Under the pieces are notes generated by a model that was given only the letters and a program-made list of their open reading frames with translations, was not told where the DNA came from and made no database searches. Source: Simplicispira sp. 125 (GTDB lineage: Bacteria; Pseudomonadota; Gammaproteobacteria; Burkholderiales; Burkholderiaceae_C). From it: a stretch of DNA of 64,000 nt. A program made the position numbers and the translations under genes. Within the stretch, counting starts at the first letter, position 1, and each line of letters starts with the position of its first letter. The stretch is from the NCBI RefSeq assembly GCF_003096555.1, contig NZ_QEKM01000001.1, positions 3,720,001 to 3,784,000 of the forward strand, given 5' to 3'. Shown one piece after another: positions 41,301-50,567 of this stretch.

Positions 41301-42824
41301 TCAAATTTGTTCGCGCAGGACTGTTTTGAGCACCTTCCCATAGTTGTTGCGGGGCAGGGCGCTCACCGTGATGTAGCGCTTGGGTCGCTTGAAGCGGGCC
41401 ATCCGTTCCAGGCAGTGCTGATCGAGTTCGGCGTGCACCACTTTTGCCCCGTCCTGCGCCACGACGAAAGCCACCACAATTTCGCCCCACTCCGCGTCGG
41501 GGGCGCCCACCACAGCCACCTCGGCCACGCCGGGGGCGGTCAGCAGCACTTCCTCCACTTCGCGCGGATAGATGTTGGAGCCGCCACTGATGATCAGGTC
41601 CTTGCTGCGGTCCTTCAAGGTGAGGAAGCCGTCTTTGTCCAGGCTGCCCACATCGCCCGTCCATAGCCATCCGCCGCGCAAGGCAGCGGCCGTCGCTTCG
41701 GGGTTGCGCCAGTAGCCGGCCATCACACTGTCGCCCTGTACCAGGACTTCACCCACTTCGCCCACAGGCAGTGCCTCGCCCTGCGCGTTGGCTACCCGCA
41801 CCCGGACAGGCGTCTGGGCCACGCCGACCGAGGCAATGCGCTCCTGATAGCGCGGGTGTCCTGTGTCGGCCAGCTGCGCGCGCGCAAGGGCCGTGGCCAC
41901 CATGGGTGTTTCGCCCTGGCCATAGATCTGCACAAAGCGCGGCCCCATGACCTGCAGGGCACGCTCGATATCGGCCACATACATGGGTGCGCCGCCATAC
42001 ACAATGGTTTTGAAGGCGCGCGCGCAATTGACCACGGGGATACCGGCTTCTTCGGCATGGTCTACCAGGCGCTTGACAATGGTGGGTGCGGCGAAGGTGG
42101 ACAGAGCCCCCATTTGCCAGCCCAGTGCAAACAGCTCCGCAGGGTCCACGCCGCCCGACGCGGGCACCACATGGCGCGCCCCGGCCATCAGGTGGGGAAT
42201 GGCGTACAGCCCGGCGCCATGCGACATGGGCGCGGCATAGACGATGGTGTCCTGGGCGGCTACGGGGTCCACATCCACGAAATAGGTCAAACCCATGGTC
42301 ATGAGGTTGCGGTGCGTCAGCATCACGCCCTTGGGGCGGCCTGTGGTGCCGCTGGTGTAGAACAGCCAGGCCACGTCGTCGGGTGCGCGTTCGGTGGTGG
42401 GCGCGGCTTCCAGGTCTTGCAGGGGCGCCAGCAGGGCGTTGGCCCTTTCGGACTCGATATCGATCTGTTGTTCCAATCCTGCGAGTACGCCAGGAGCGAC
42501 ATCACTGGTGGTGAATCCCCAGCGGGCCTGGGCGTCCTCGACGATCCATTCCACCTCTCGGGGGTGCAGTTTGGCGTTGACGGGCACCACCACCAGGCCG
42601 GCCCACCAGGCAGCGCACAGCACCTCCAGGTAGCGGGGATGGTTGCGCATGAAGAGCAGCACACGGTCCCCCGGCTGTAAACCGGCAGCGCGCAGATGCT
42701 GCGCCAGTGCGGCGCTGCGCGCTGCCCACGCGCCGTAGGTCGCCCATGGCGCGTTGCCAAGGAAGAGGGCGGGGCGGTCGGGTGACAGGCGGGCATGCCG
42801 CAGCAGCAGGTGGATAAGGTTCAT
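41301..42824 (-). CDS. AMP-dependent acyl-CoA synthetase / fatty-acid ligase
   Basis: 507 aa member of the ANL superfamily. Motifs: YTSGTTGRPKGVMLTHRN (A3, residues ~156-173), YGQGETP (A5), WTGDVGSLDKDGFL (A7), the hinge DRSKDLIISGGSNIYPREVE (A8) and the C-terminal catalytic lysine in NNYGKVLK. The substrate cannot be read from sequence. Start ATG 42824; a TTG seven codons earlier is possible. Confidence 0.9.
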   Translation of the reverse strand: MNLIHLLLRHARLSPDRPALFLGNAPWATYGAWAARSAALAQHLRAAGLQPGDRVLLFMRNHPRYLEVLCAAWWAGLVVVPVNAKLHPREVEWIVEDAQARWGFTTSDVAPGVLAGLEQQIDIESERANALLAPLQDLEAAPTTERAPDDVAWLFYTSGTTGRPKGVMLTHRNLMTMGLTYFVDVDPVAAQDTIVYAAPMSHGAGLYAIPHLMAGARHVVPASGGVDPAELFALGWQMGALSTFAAPTIVKRLVDHAEEAGIPVVNCARAFKTIVYGGAPMYVADIERALQVMGPRFVQIYGQGETPMVATALARAQLADTGHPRYQERIASVGVAQTPVRVRVANAQGEALPVGEVGEVLVQGDSVMAGYWRNPEATAAALRGGWLWTGDVGSLDKDGFLTLKDRSKDLIISGGSNIYPREVEEVLLTAPGVAEVAVVGAPDAEWGEIVVAFVVAQDGAKVVHAELDQHCLERMARFKRPKRYITVSALPRNNYGKVLKTVLREQI

Positions 42825-42952
42825 GGGGCTTTCAGTGTTCGGCAAACGGCCTGTGCGTTTGCCATGTCCCCGACCATAAACAGCAACGCCGTTTCTGCCT
42901 ATACCGTAGGAATACGGAGCAGGGGCATTTCAAGCCCGCCAAGAAACGCCTC

Positions 42953-44146
42953 TTACTGCTTGAACACGACGGCTTCGAGTTGCAGGCCCCGTATGCGGGT
43001 GGCCGCCGCACCGGCTTCCTTGGCGGAGGCGTAAGGGCCAACGCGCACCCGGATGCGCGGGCCTTTGGCGGTTTCCAGAAGCTGACGAAACGCCGGCAAG
43101 CCCTCGTTGAGCAGACGTGCCTGGGTTTTGCGGGCATTGGCTTCCTCGGCAAAAAGCCCTACGTTGATGTAGTAACCCGGCGTGCTGCCAACGACGGGAA
43201 AGGGCGCGCTGGCAGGTGTGGATGCCTGTGGCGCCACGGCGGCCGCAGGGTTGTTCTTGCGGGCGGGCGGGCGCTGCTTTGTGCTGCTAACTGCCCCCGA
43301 TTTGGGCAGGAGTGGGGCTGCCGACGGGGAGGTGGCGGGAGTCGCAGGTGGTGGTTGGATAGCCTCAGCGGCGCTGGCGGGTGTAGGCGTGGGCGCCACG
43401 GCGACGGGAGCAGGAGCAGGAGCTTCGCTGCTGCTGGGTGCCGGGGGTGTGGGCTCCGGTGCATTGTTGTCGTCGGCCACCAGTGGGGCTGAAGCGGGCA
43501 AGGCCACCGGCGCTGCCTGCGAAGCGGGAGTCGTCACGACGAGCGGAGTCATCGCTTCGTTGGACGCCAATGTGTCTGGCGTGTCGCCCGGGGGCAAAAC
43601 CCAGTAAGCGGCCAGGGCGGCGGCCAGTAACAACAGGTTGAGCGCAGCCAGGCCGGACAGGCGCTTGAAGCTCCCCGCCTGGCGTTCCAGCTGGGCACAG
43701 GCCTCGGGAATGGTGCGGGTGGCCGCCAGGGCGCGGGCAATGCGCTTGCGGATTTCGGTGTGCAGGATGGCGTCACCATAGAGGCCGGGCAGGACAAAAG
43801 CCAGCAGACCAAAGACCGCCATCAACCCCCAGTGCACGGCATCGGGCCATTGCAGCTGGGCGCGGCCCACGCCAAAGACCAGCAGGGCCAAGCCTTCGGC
43901 GGCCGCCACGTACATCAGGGCGGGGCCCCATAAGTGGCGCAGCGCCATCCAGCTCAAGGTACACAAGCTGGCGCCGGTATTCCAGCCAGGGTGCGTGCGG
44001 CCCAGGCGATCGAAATGGGCGAAACGGGGCAGATAGCGTTCCGTCCCGATCGGGCCGAGTGCCGCCCGGTACAAGGTCGTCATGGCGCTGTCGGCCGGTT
44101 CGGCGGACAGCCGCAAGGCGTCGGCAGGATCCTGGTGCGTGGGCAT
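42953..44146 (-). CDS. Membrane protein with DUF2628-like N-terminus and C-terminal SPOR domain
   Basis: About 397 aa. Order: soluble N-terminus, a hydrophobic DUF2628-like region ([19 protein letters not shown], then a second helix and [19 protein letters not shown]), another transmembrane segment ([16 protein letters not shown]), a long Ala/Pro/Ser-rich linker, and a C-terminal SPOR domain ([31 protein letters not shown]). SPOR domains bind denuded septal glycan, so the C-terminus is probably periplasmic. Start uncertain among ATGs at 44146, 44161 and 44194. Confidence 0.75.
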   Translation of the reverse strand: MPTHQDPADALRLSAEPADSAMTTLYRAALGPIGTERYLPRFAHFDRLGRTHPGWNTGASLCTLSWMALRHLWGPALMYVAAAEGLALLVFGVGRAQLQWPDAVHWGLMAVFGLLAFVLPGLYGDAILHTEIRKRIARALAATRTIPEACAQLERQAGSFKRLSGLAALNLLLLAAALAAYWVLPPGDTPDTLASNEAMTPLVVTTPASQAAPVALPASAPLVADDNNAPEPTPPAPSSSEAPAPAPVAVAPTPTPASAAEAIQPPPATPATSPSAAPLLPKSGAVSSTKQRPPARKNNPAAAVAPQASTPASAPFPVVGSTPGYYINVGLFAEEANARKTQARLLNEGLPAFRQLLETAKGPRIRVRVGPYASAKEAGAAATRIRGLQLEAVVFKQ

Positions 44147-44250
44147 GGCCGATTCTGGCATGCAGCCGCGGGGCATGCCAGAGTGCGCGCCCACAAAAAA
44201 GCCCGCAGGGCTTGCGTCCTGCGGGCGGGGTGCTGCCGGGCGCAGCGTGA

Positions 44251-44541
44251 TCAGCTGCGATTGCCGATGGCGATCTGGCCCGCGCGGGCGGCCGTCACGG
44301 CTTCGGCGCGCACCGTAGCGCGGTCCAGCGCCGAAGAGGCTGCCGGGGTGGCCACGGCGAAGTTCTTGAAGCTGGGCAAAGCCTTGACACCTTCGGCACG
44401 CACATCGGCGCTGCTGCGGGTGGACTGGAAGTTGGCTTCGAAATTGGTGCCGTACAGGTTGCCATTGAGTTCAACAGCTTGTGCGCCGATCGAGGCGAAA
44501 GCGGCTACGGCGGCGATAGAGAGAATGCGAGCGGTGTTCAT
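44251..44541 (-). CDS. Small secreted DUF4148-like protein, copy A
   Basis: 96 aa with a signal peptide (MNTARILSIAAVAAFASIGAQA). The mature part resembles DUF4148-type proteins abundant in Burkholderiales, with the repeating helical R-A-E/Q-V-x-A-E-A motif (STRSSADVRAEGVKA, ATVRAEAVTAARAGQIA). Tandem with a homologue 71 bp upstream on the same strand. Function unknown. Confidence 0.8.
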   Translation of the reverse strand: MNTARILSIAAVAAFASIGAQAVELNGNLYGTNFEANFQSTRSSADVRAEGVKALPSFKNFAVATPAASSALDRATVRAEAVTAARAGQIAIGNRS

Positions 44542-44612
44542 GATGGTGTCCTTGGGAGAAACAGGTTTGGTTGTGAGTGCTCCTGCAAGGGCTTTGCAGG
44601 AGAGGGAATCAA

Positions 44613-44897
44613 TCAGCTGCGGTTGCCGGTGGCGATCTGGCCAGCGCGGGCGGCGGTCACGGCTTCAGCGCGGATGGCGGCGCGGGTCACGGCCGATGGG
44701 GTATCGCCCTGGCGATCGGCCACTTCGAAGTTCTTGAACTGCGACACCGCCTGCACGGCCTCGGCCTGCACCGCAGAGCGGGCGCGGGTCGATTGGAAGC
44801 CGGCTTCGAACTGGGTGCCGTAGAGGTTATTCGCTTGGGCGCCGAACGAGGCAAAAGCAGTAACAGCGGCGATGGAGAGGATGCGGGATGCGGTCAT
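44613..44897 (-). CDS. Small secreted DUF4148-like protein, copy B
   Basis: 94 aa homologue of copy A: same signal peptide type (ASRILSIAAVTAFASFGAQA), same NLYGTxFEAxFQSTR block and identical C-terminal EAVTAARAGQIA.GNRS. The pair arose by tandem duplication. Preceded by an SD CAAGGAC and a ~300-bp gap to the divergent FrnE-like gene that probably carries promoters for both. Confidence 0.8.
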   Translation of the reverse strand: MTASRILSIAAVTAFASFGAQANNLYGTQFEAGFQSTRARSAVQAEAVQAVSQFKNFEVADRQGDTPSAVTRAAIRAEAVTAARAGQIATGNRS

Positions 44898-45202
44898 GGT
44901 GAAGTCCTTGGGTCAAAGTTATTTCAGGGAGCCGGGTCCGCAACCTTGAGGCGGTGCTGATCCGGGTCGGTGAGGGGCTCTGGTGGGCTGCGTCTCATCG
45001 ATGGGTGAACTTTAATCCCATCTAGGCCAAAGAAAAACTATCAAGTCACAAACTAACTGTTCCAGTATTCGACACAATCAAAATCTTGAAATCGAGGGGC
45101 GCGTGGCAGCTGGCATCCTGGTATCGGTACAAGGCGTTTGGAGGGCAAGGGCATTGCGTTCGCCCTACCATGGCAGGCCCAAAACCATTGCCGTGGGCTG
45201 CC

Positions 45203-45850
45203 ATGACCAAGACCTTGAAGATTGACTTTGTGTCCGATGTATCGTGCCCCTGGTGCGTCATTGGCCTGCGGGCCTTGCAGCAGGCGGCAGATCGGCTGAA
45301 GGACGAAGTAACGCTGGACCTGCATTTCCAGCCGTTTGAACTCAACCCGCAGATGGGGCCGCAAGGGCAGGACATTGGCGAGCATCTGCAGGAAAAATAC
45401 GGCGCCTCGGCCGAGCAGCGAGAAGCTACCCGCGCGGCCATTGCTGCGCGCGGCGCGGAACTGGGTTTTACCTTTACCCCCGGCGCCCGTGGCCGCATCT
45501 ACAACACCTTTGATGCACACCGCCTGCTGCACTGGGCAGAGCTGCAGGGGTGTCAGCTTGCGCTCAAGCAGGCCTTGTTCAAGGCCTATTTCACCGATGG
45601 GCAAGACCCGAGCAACCACGACCTGCTGGTGCGTGTTGCGGGTGGGGTGGGACTGAACGAGGACGAAGCGCGCTCACTGCTGGCGTCCGGCCGCTTTTCT
45701 GATGAAGTCCGTGAGCGGGAGCAGTTCTATCAGCAGCAAGGCATTCACTCGGTGCCCGCCATCGTCATCAACGACCGCCACCTCCTTCAGGGTGGCCAGC
45801 CGGTCGAAGTGTTCGAGCAGGCGCTGCGGCAGATTGTTGCGGCAGAATGA
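45203..45850 (+). CDS. DsbA family oxidoreductase (FrnE-like)
   Basis: 215 aa cytoplasmic thioredoxin-fold protein with CPWC at residues 15-18 in FVSDVSCPWCVIGL and the cis-Pro region GIHSVPAIVIND. The absence of a signal peptide and the motif fit the FrnE/2-hydroxychromene-isomerase-like group of DsbA proteins. Start ATG 45203 is set by the conserved N-terminus; the upstream in-frame extension is not conserved-looking. Confidence 0.9.
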   Translation: MTKTLKIDFVSDVSCPWCVIGLRALQQAADRLKDEVTLDLHFQPFELNPQMGPQGQDIGEHLQEKYGASAEQREATRAAIAARGAELGFTFTPGARGRIYNTFDAHRLLHWAELQGCQLALKQALFKAYFTDGQDPSNHDLLVRVAGGVGLNEDEARSLLASGRFSDEVREREQFYQQQGIHSVPAIVINDRHLLQGGQPVEVFEQALRQIVAAE

Positions 45851-45855
45851 CGGAT

Positions 45856-45910
45856 TGCTATTTAAAACATAGCTTCTAACGCTTTATATGTAAGCGTTAT
45901 AGCCATTTTT
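45856..45910. repeat. Palindromic element between frnE-like gene and creA
   Basis: ATAGCTTCTAACGCTTTATATGTAAGCGTTATAGCC with TTTTTACT after it: stem TAACGCTT / AAGCGTTA. It occupies nearly the whole 64-bp gap between convergent genes and has an A-rich left and T-rich right flank, fitting a bidirectional terminator. Confidence 0.8.
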
Positions 45911-45914
45911 ACTA

Positions 45915-46436
45915 TTATTTCAGCGGGATGGCCAAGGCCCGGTCCACCGGCACCGCCGTCACGCTGTTCTGGGGCGAGCCGTCGATGAGCTTTTCCGAAT
46001 ACGTCAGATAGACCAGCACATTGCGTGCCGGATCCACCATGCGCACGATGCGCAGGCGCTTGAACAGGATGGACATGCGTTCGCTGAACACTTCTTCCTG
46101 CTTTTTGAGTGGCCCCGGAAAACTGAGCGGGCCCACCTGACGGCAGGCAATGGAGGCTTCAGCGCGGTCTTCGGCCAGGCCCAGCGTGCCTTTGATGCCG
46201 CCGATGCGTGCCCGCGAGACATAGCAGGTCACGCCCTGTACGCCGGGGTCGTCATAGGCTTCCACGATGATGTCGTGGTCGCGGCCGAGCCACTGGAAGG
46301 CGGTGTCCACCGTGCCGATTTTCTCGCCGGACGAAGCCAGCGCGGCGACGCTGCAGCAGGCCATGGCAAGCCCCAGCCAAAGGTGCCGTGCAGGGCGGCG
46401 AATGGAAGGGCGAAAGCGTGAGAGGGATGTTTTCAT
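45915..46436 (-). CDS. creA: CreA family protein
   Basis: 173 aa secreted protein of unknown function, with a cleavable or anchoring N-terminal hydrophobic segment (LWLGLAMACCSVAALAS). The mature part matches E. coli CreA in EKIGTVDTAFQWLG, VEAYDDPGVQGVTCYVSRA, GGIKGTLGLAEDRAEASIACRQVGP and SPQNSVTAVPV. No CreBCD homologues adjacent. Confidence 0.92.
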   Translation of the reverse strand: MKTSLSRFRPSIRRPARHLWLGLAMACCSVAALASSGEKIGTVDTAFQWLGRDHDIIVEAYDDPGVQGVTCYVSRARIGGIKGTLGLAEDRAEASIACRQVGPLSFPGPLKKQEEVFSERMSILFKRLRIVRMVDPARNVLVYLTYSEKLIDGSPQNSVTAVPVDRALAIPLK

Positions 46437-46496
46437 GGGCGTGTGGCGGCGTTGCAGGGATGGAGGAGGGGTCTCTGGTGCGGTGCCCTCATTGTC

Positions 46497-47426
46497 TCAG
46501 TCCATGCGCTGCATGGTGTGGGTTTCTCCCATGAGAAAAGCCTGGTTGCGCTGGGTGGCCTCGCGCAAATAGTCCCACAGTGCGCGCACGCGGGCCAGTT
46601 CGCGCCGCTCGCTGGGCGCTGCGATCCAGAAGGTGCGAATGATGTCGATGTCTGCCGGCAGAACGGGCACCAGGTCGGGGCATTGTGCGGCCAGAAAGCA
46701 TGGCAGCACCGCCAGGCCCTGGCCTTCGCGCACGGCGTTGTATTGGGCCACGATGCTGGTGCTGCGCAGCGGGGTGTGGGCGTGCGGTGCGATGGTTTCG
46801 AGGTAGCGCAACTCGGGGCTGAACGAGAGTTCGTCGACATAGCCAAACAGGCGATGCTCGGCCAGATCGGCGACGCAATGGATGCCTGGATGACGGGCCA
46901 GGTAGCGCCTGCAGGCGTAAAGCTGCAGCCGATACTGCGACAGTTTGCTGGTGACCTGGGTGCTGCTGCGCGGGCGCTCGATGTTGATGGCCAGATCGGC
47001 CTCGCGCTGCGACAGGTTGATGAACCGGGGCACCACCAGCAACTCGACCGTGATGGCGGGGTGGCGGTCACAAAAATGGCTCAGATGGGGCGCCAGAAAA
47101 AAACTGCCAAAACCTTCCGTCGCACCCAGGCGCACATGGCCTGTCAGCATCTGGCTGTCGTCGCCGATGTCTTCGTCCAGCAGGGCGACCGTGCTCTCGA
47201 TGCGTTCCACATGTTCCAGCAGCCGATGGCCGGCAGCGGTCATGACGTGCCCGGCCGGAGTGCGCTCGAACAGTTGGGTGCCCAGTTCTTTTTCCAGGCG
47301 GTGCAGGCGGCGCGTCACGGTGGAGTGGTCTACGTCCAGGCGCCGCGCGGCTTCCTGGGCCGATTGGGCGCGCACCACCGCCAGAAAGAGACGCAGGTTG
47401 TCCCAGTTGATGCCCGCTTGTGTCAT
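46497..47426 (-). CDS. LysR family transcriptional regulator
   Basis: 309 aa regulator with N-terminal winged helix (WDNLRLFLAVVRAQSAQEAARRLDVDHSTVTRRLHRLEKELG) and a C-terminal effector domain. Divergent from a periplasmic binding-protein gene over a 151-bp gap with palindromes, so probably its regulator. The ligand is unknown. Confidence 0.92.
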   Translation of the reverse strand: MTQAGINWDNLRLFLAVVRAQSAQEAARRLDVDHSTVTRRLHRLEKELGTQLFERTPAGHVMTAAGHRLLEHVERIESTVALLDEDIGDDSQMLTGHVRLGATEGFGSFFLAPHLSHFCDRHPAITVELLVVPRFINLSQREADLAINIERPRSSTQVTSKLSQYRLQLYACRRYLARHPGIHCVADLAEHRLFGYVDELSFSPELRYLETIAPHAHTPLRSTSIVAQYNAVREGQGLAVLPCFLAAQCPDLVPVLPADIDIIRTFWIAAPSERRELARVRALWDYLREATQRNQAFLMGETHTMQRMD

Positions 47427-47460
47427 GGATGGAGTCCGGTCATGGGGTCGCTGTGGTGGT

Positions 47461-47486
47461 GCAAATTTGCATTCTATGAATTCATA
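47461..47486. promoter_or_regulatory. Candidate LysR operator
   Basis: Two perfect palindromes lie side by side in the LysR-binding-protein gap: GCAAATTTGC (47461-47470) and TATGAATTCATA (47475-47486). Both are AT-rich dyads of the kind LysR proteins bind and they sit 35-60 bp upstream of the regulator start and ~90 bp upstream of the target gene. Confidence 0.45.
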
Positions 47487-47577
47487 AGTGCTATATCCGA
47501 ATGCATAAACACAATGATAGAGTGAATCCGTAGTCCACAGACTGCAGGTTCAGGCCGTACAAAACAAGGAGACAAAT

Positions 47578-48792
47578 ATGCAGACATTCATCAGAAATTC
47601 GGTTGCGGTGGGGGTGTTGGCCCTTTGCGCCGGTGCACAGGCGCAAATCTCGGATGGCGTGGTCAAGATTGGTGTTTTGACCGACATGGCCGGACCTTAT
47701 TCGGGCATGGGCGGTGCAGGCTCGGTAGTGGCAGCGCGCATGGCGGTCGAGGACTGCCTCAAGGCTGAATGCAAGGACATGAAGATCGAGGTGGTGAGTG
47801 CCGACCACCAGAACAAGGCCGACATCGCCGCTACCCGGGCGCGCGAGTGGATGGACCGCGACAAGGTCGATGCCCTGGCCGACCTGACCAATTCGGCAGG
47901 CGCCCTGGCAATTCAGAAGCTGATCAAGGAAAAAGGCGGCATTGCGCTCTACAGCGGCCCCGCCACCACGCGGCTGACCAATGAGGATTGCGCAACCAAC
48001 GGTTTCCACTGGATGTTTGATACCTATTCGTCGGCTTCGGGTGCGGCAGCGGCGCTCACGCAGGCGGGCTTCAAATCGTGGTACTTCCTCACCGTCGACT
48101 ACGCTTTTGGCCACTCGCTGGAAAAAGACGCCTCGGACGTGGTCAAGGCCCAGGGCGGTACGGTATTGGGCAGCGTGCGCCATCCGCTTAATGCGAGCGA
48201 TTTTTCGTCCTTCATGCTGCAGGCGCAAAACTCCAAGGCCCAGGTCATTGGCCTGGCCAACGGCGCGCAGGACACGGTCAATGCCATCAAGGCGGCACGG
48301 GAGTTTGGCGTGGACGGCAAGGACCAGCGGGTTGCTGCGCTGCTGATGTTCCTGACGGACGTGCACTCTCTGGGTCTGAACCAGGCGCAGGGCCTGCTGT
48401 TCTCCGAGGGCTTTTACTGGGATATGGACGACAAAACCCGCGCCTTCGCCGCACGCTTTGAAAAACTGCACAAAGGCTATAAACCCACCATGGTGCAGGC
48501 GGGCGTGTATTCGAGCGTGCTGCATTACCTGAAGTCGGTGGCGGCGGCCAAGACCGATGACTGGAAGGCCGTGGCGCAGAAGATGCGCGACTTGCCGATC
48601 CAGGACCCCATCATGCGCAACGCCAGTATTCGCCCTGATGGCCGCGTGGTGCATGACATGTACCTCTTCCAGGTGAAGAAGCCTTCCGAGTCCAAGGGCG
48701 CGTGGGACTACTACAACACGGTCAGCACCGTGCCTGCGCAAATCGCTTTTAAACCCCTGGCCGATTCGACCTGCCCGCTGGTCAAGAAGTAA
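47578..48792 (+). CDS. ABC transporter substrate-binding protein, branched-chain-amino-acid/amide type
   Basis: 404 aa periplasmic binding protein of the type 1 fold (LivJ/UrtA-like). Signal peptide ends GAQAQ; then VVKIGVLTDMAGPYSGMGG, VVSADHQNKADIAATRARE and GATTRLTN-like ligand loop. No permease or ATPase genes lie next to it. The divergent LysR gene and the downstream dehydrogenase suggest a valine-, propionyl- or related short-chain substrate, which is inference. Confidence 0.9.
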   Translation: MQTFIRNSVAVGVLALCAGAQAQISDGVVKIGVLTDMAGPYSGMGGAGSVVAARMAVEDCLKAECKDMKIEVVSADHQNKADIAATRAREWMDRDKVDALADLTNSAGALAIQKLIKEKGGIALYSGPATTRLTNEDCATNGFHWMFDTYSSASGAAAALTQAGFKSWYFLTVDYAFGHSLEKDASDVVKAQGGTVLGSVRHPLNASDFSSFMLQAQNSKAQVIGLANGAQDTVNAIKAAREFGVDGKDQRVAALLMFLTDVHSLGLNQAQGLLFSEGFYWDMDDKTRAFAARFEKLHKGYKPTMVQAGVYSSVLHYLKSVAAAKTDDWKAVAQKMRDLPIQDPIMRNASIRPDGRVVHDMYLFQVKKPSESKGAWDYYNTVSTVPAQIAFKPLADSTCPLVKK

Positions 48793-48902
48793 GGCCCGGC
48801 CTTCCCCTGGCGCCGTGTTGGTGGTGCCACCACGACTCCCTGGCGTGCGGCATGCGTGCGCAAGGGTGGCGCCTCCCTGCCTGTTTTTCACGATAGATTG
48901 CC

Positions 48903-50417
48903 ATGAACACCCCTGCCTCCACCCCCGCCACCATCCACCACTTCATCGGCGGCAAAGCCTACCCGTCGAAAAGCACTGAGTGGCGTAATGTCACCAACCC
49001 GGCTACCCAAGAAGTGGTGGCGCGCGTGCCCTTTGCCACACCTGAAGAGGTCAACCTGGCCGTAGCCAGTGCCCGCGAGGCGTTCCAGACCTGGCGTTCC
49101 ACGTCGCTGGGCGCGCGCATGCGCATCATGCTCAAGCTGCAGCACCTGGTGCGCGAGCACTTGCCCGAGCTGGCGCAGCTCATCACCCTGGAGCATGGCA
49201 AGACCTTGCCCGACGCCGAGGGCGAGGTGGCACGCGGCCTGGAAGTGATTGAGCACGCCTGCTCCATCACCACCTTGCAACTGGGCGAGATCGCAGAAAA
49301 CGCCGCTACGGGTGTGGATGTGTACAACCTGCTCCAGCCGATTGGCGTGGGCGCTGGCATCACGGCGTTCAACTTTCCGGTCATGCTGCCGTGCTTCATG
49401 TTCCCGATGGCCATTGCCTGCGGCAATACTTTTGTGCTCAAACCGTCCGAGCAAGACCCCAGCTCGACCATGCGCCTGGTGGAGCTGGCGCACGAAGCGG
49501 GCATTCCGCCCGGCGTGCTCAACGTGGTGCATGGCGGCGCGCAGGTGGCGGACATGATTTGCGACCATCCGGACATTGCCGCGCTGTCGTTCATCGGTTC
49601 GACCCATGTCGGCCAGCACATCTACCGCCGCGCTTCAGATGCCGGCAAGCGTGTGCAGTCGATGATGGGCGCGAAAAACCACTGCGTCGTCATGCCGGAC
49701 GCGCACAAGGAGCAGGCCATCAACAACCTGCTGGGTTCGGCCTTTGGCGCTGCCGGCCAGCGTTGCATGGCCAATTCGGTGGCCGTGCTGGTGGGCGCTG
49801 CGCGCGATTGGTTGCCCGAGGTGACCGAGCGCGCCGGAGCGCTCAAGGTCGGCCCGGGAAGCGACCGCCAGGCGGATCTGGGGCCGCTGGTCAACCCCCA
49901 TGCGCGCCAGCGCGTGCTGCGTTTGATTGACTCGGGCGTGGAGCAGGGTGCGCGCCTGCTGCTCGATGGCCGCCAGTGCACGGTGCCAGGCTATGAGAGC
50001 GGCAACTTCGTGGGACCGACGATTTTTTCCGACGTCAAAGTCGAAATGGACATTTACCAGCAGGAGATTTTTGGTCCGGTGCTGAATGTGGTGTGCGTCG
50101 AGACGCTGGAAGAGGCCATTGCCCTGATCAATGCCAACCCGAACGGCAATGGCACCTCCATCTTTACTTCCAGTGGCTGGGCGGCGCGCAAGTACCAGCA
50201 CGACATCAACGTCGGCCAGGTCGGCATCAACGTGCCGATCCCGGTGCCGGTGGCCTATTTCAGCTTCACCGGGTCGCGTGCTTCCAAAATGGGCGATTTG
50301 GGCCCCAACGGCAAGCAGGCCGTGCAGTTCTGGACACAGACCAAGACGGTGACGGCGCGCTGGTTTGAGGATGGCAGCGCTTCCGAGGGGCTGAATACCA
50401 CTATTTCGATGAAATAA
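48903..50417 (+). CDS. mmsA: CoA-acylating methylmalonate-semialdehyde dehydrogenase
   Basis: 504 aa aldehyde dehydrogenase of the MMSDH type, converting (methyl)malonate semialdehyde to propionyl- or acetyl-CoA in valine and myo-inositol catabolism. Diagnostic features: HHFIGGKAYPSKS, NFPVMLPCFMFPMAIACGN, MGAKNHCVVMPDA and the catalytic C288 in FGAAGQRCMANS. It follows the binding protein on the same strand after 110 bp. Ends at a palindromic element and a bidirectional terminator. Confidence 0.93.
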   Translation: MNTPASTPATIHHFIGGKAYPSKSTEWRNVTNPATQEVVARVPFATPEEVNLAVASAREAFQTWRSTSLGARMRIMLKLQHLVREHLPELAQLITLEHGKTLPDAEGEVARGLEVIEHACSITTLQLGEIAENAATGVDVYNLLQPIGVGAGITAFNFPVMLPCFMFPMAIACGNTFVLKPSEQDPSSTMRLVELAHEAGIPPGVLNVVHGGAQVADMICDHPDIAALSFIGSTHVGQHIYRRASDAGKRVQSMMGAKNHCVVMPDAHKEQAINNLLGSAFGAAGQRCMANSVAVLVGAARDWLPEVTERAGALKVGPGSDRQADLGPLVNPHARQRVLRLIDSGVEQGARLLLDGRQCTVPGYESGNFVGPTIFSDVKVEMDIYQQEIFGPVLNVVCVETLEEAIALINANPNGNGTSIFTSSGWAARKYQHDINVGQVGINVPIPVPVAYFSFTGSRASKMGDLGPNGKQAVQFWTQTKTVTARWFEDGSASEGLNTTISMK

Positions 50418-50425
50418 ATTTCAAG

Positions 50426-50472
50426 CAAAATAGGGCTGTAGCGCTTATGGAGCAAGCGCTGTAAGCTATACT
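50426..50472. repeat. Palindromic element after mmsA
   Basis: AAAATAGGGCTGTAGCGCTTATGGAGCAAGCGCTGTAAGCTATACT: stem TAGCGCTT / AAGCGCTgtA. Lies at the convergent mmsA / cyanophycin synthetase junction, about 20 bp before a conventional terminator. Confidence 0.8.
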
Positions 50473-50493
50473 AATCATAGCAATTAACTAAAT

Positions 50494-50530
50494 AAAAAGG
50501 CCCCGGCGCATCGAGCGGCGGGGCCTTTTT
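50494..50530. terminator. Bidirectional intrinsic terminator between mmsA and cphA
   Basis: AAAAAGGCCCC, a G+C-rich loop region, then GGGGCCTTTTT. The A-run and T-run on opposite sides allow termination in both directions for the convergent genes. Confidence 0.9.
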
Positions 50531-50567
50531 GCGTGGTGCAGGGCTCTTTTTACGTACCGTAGGGCGC

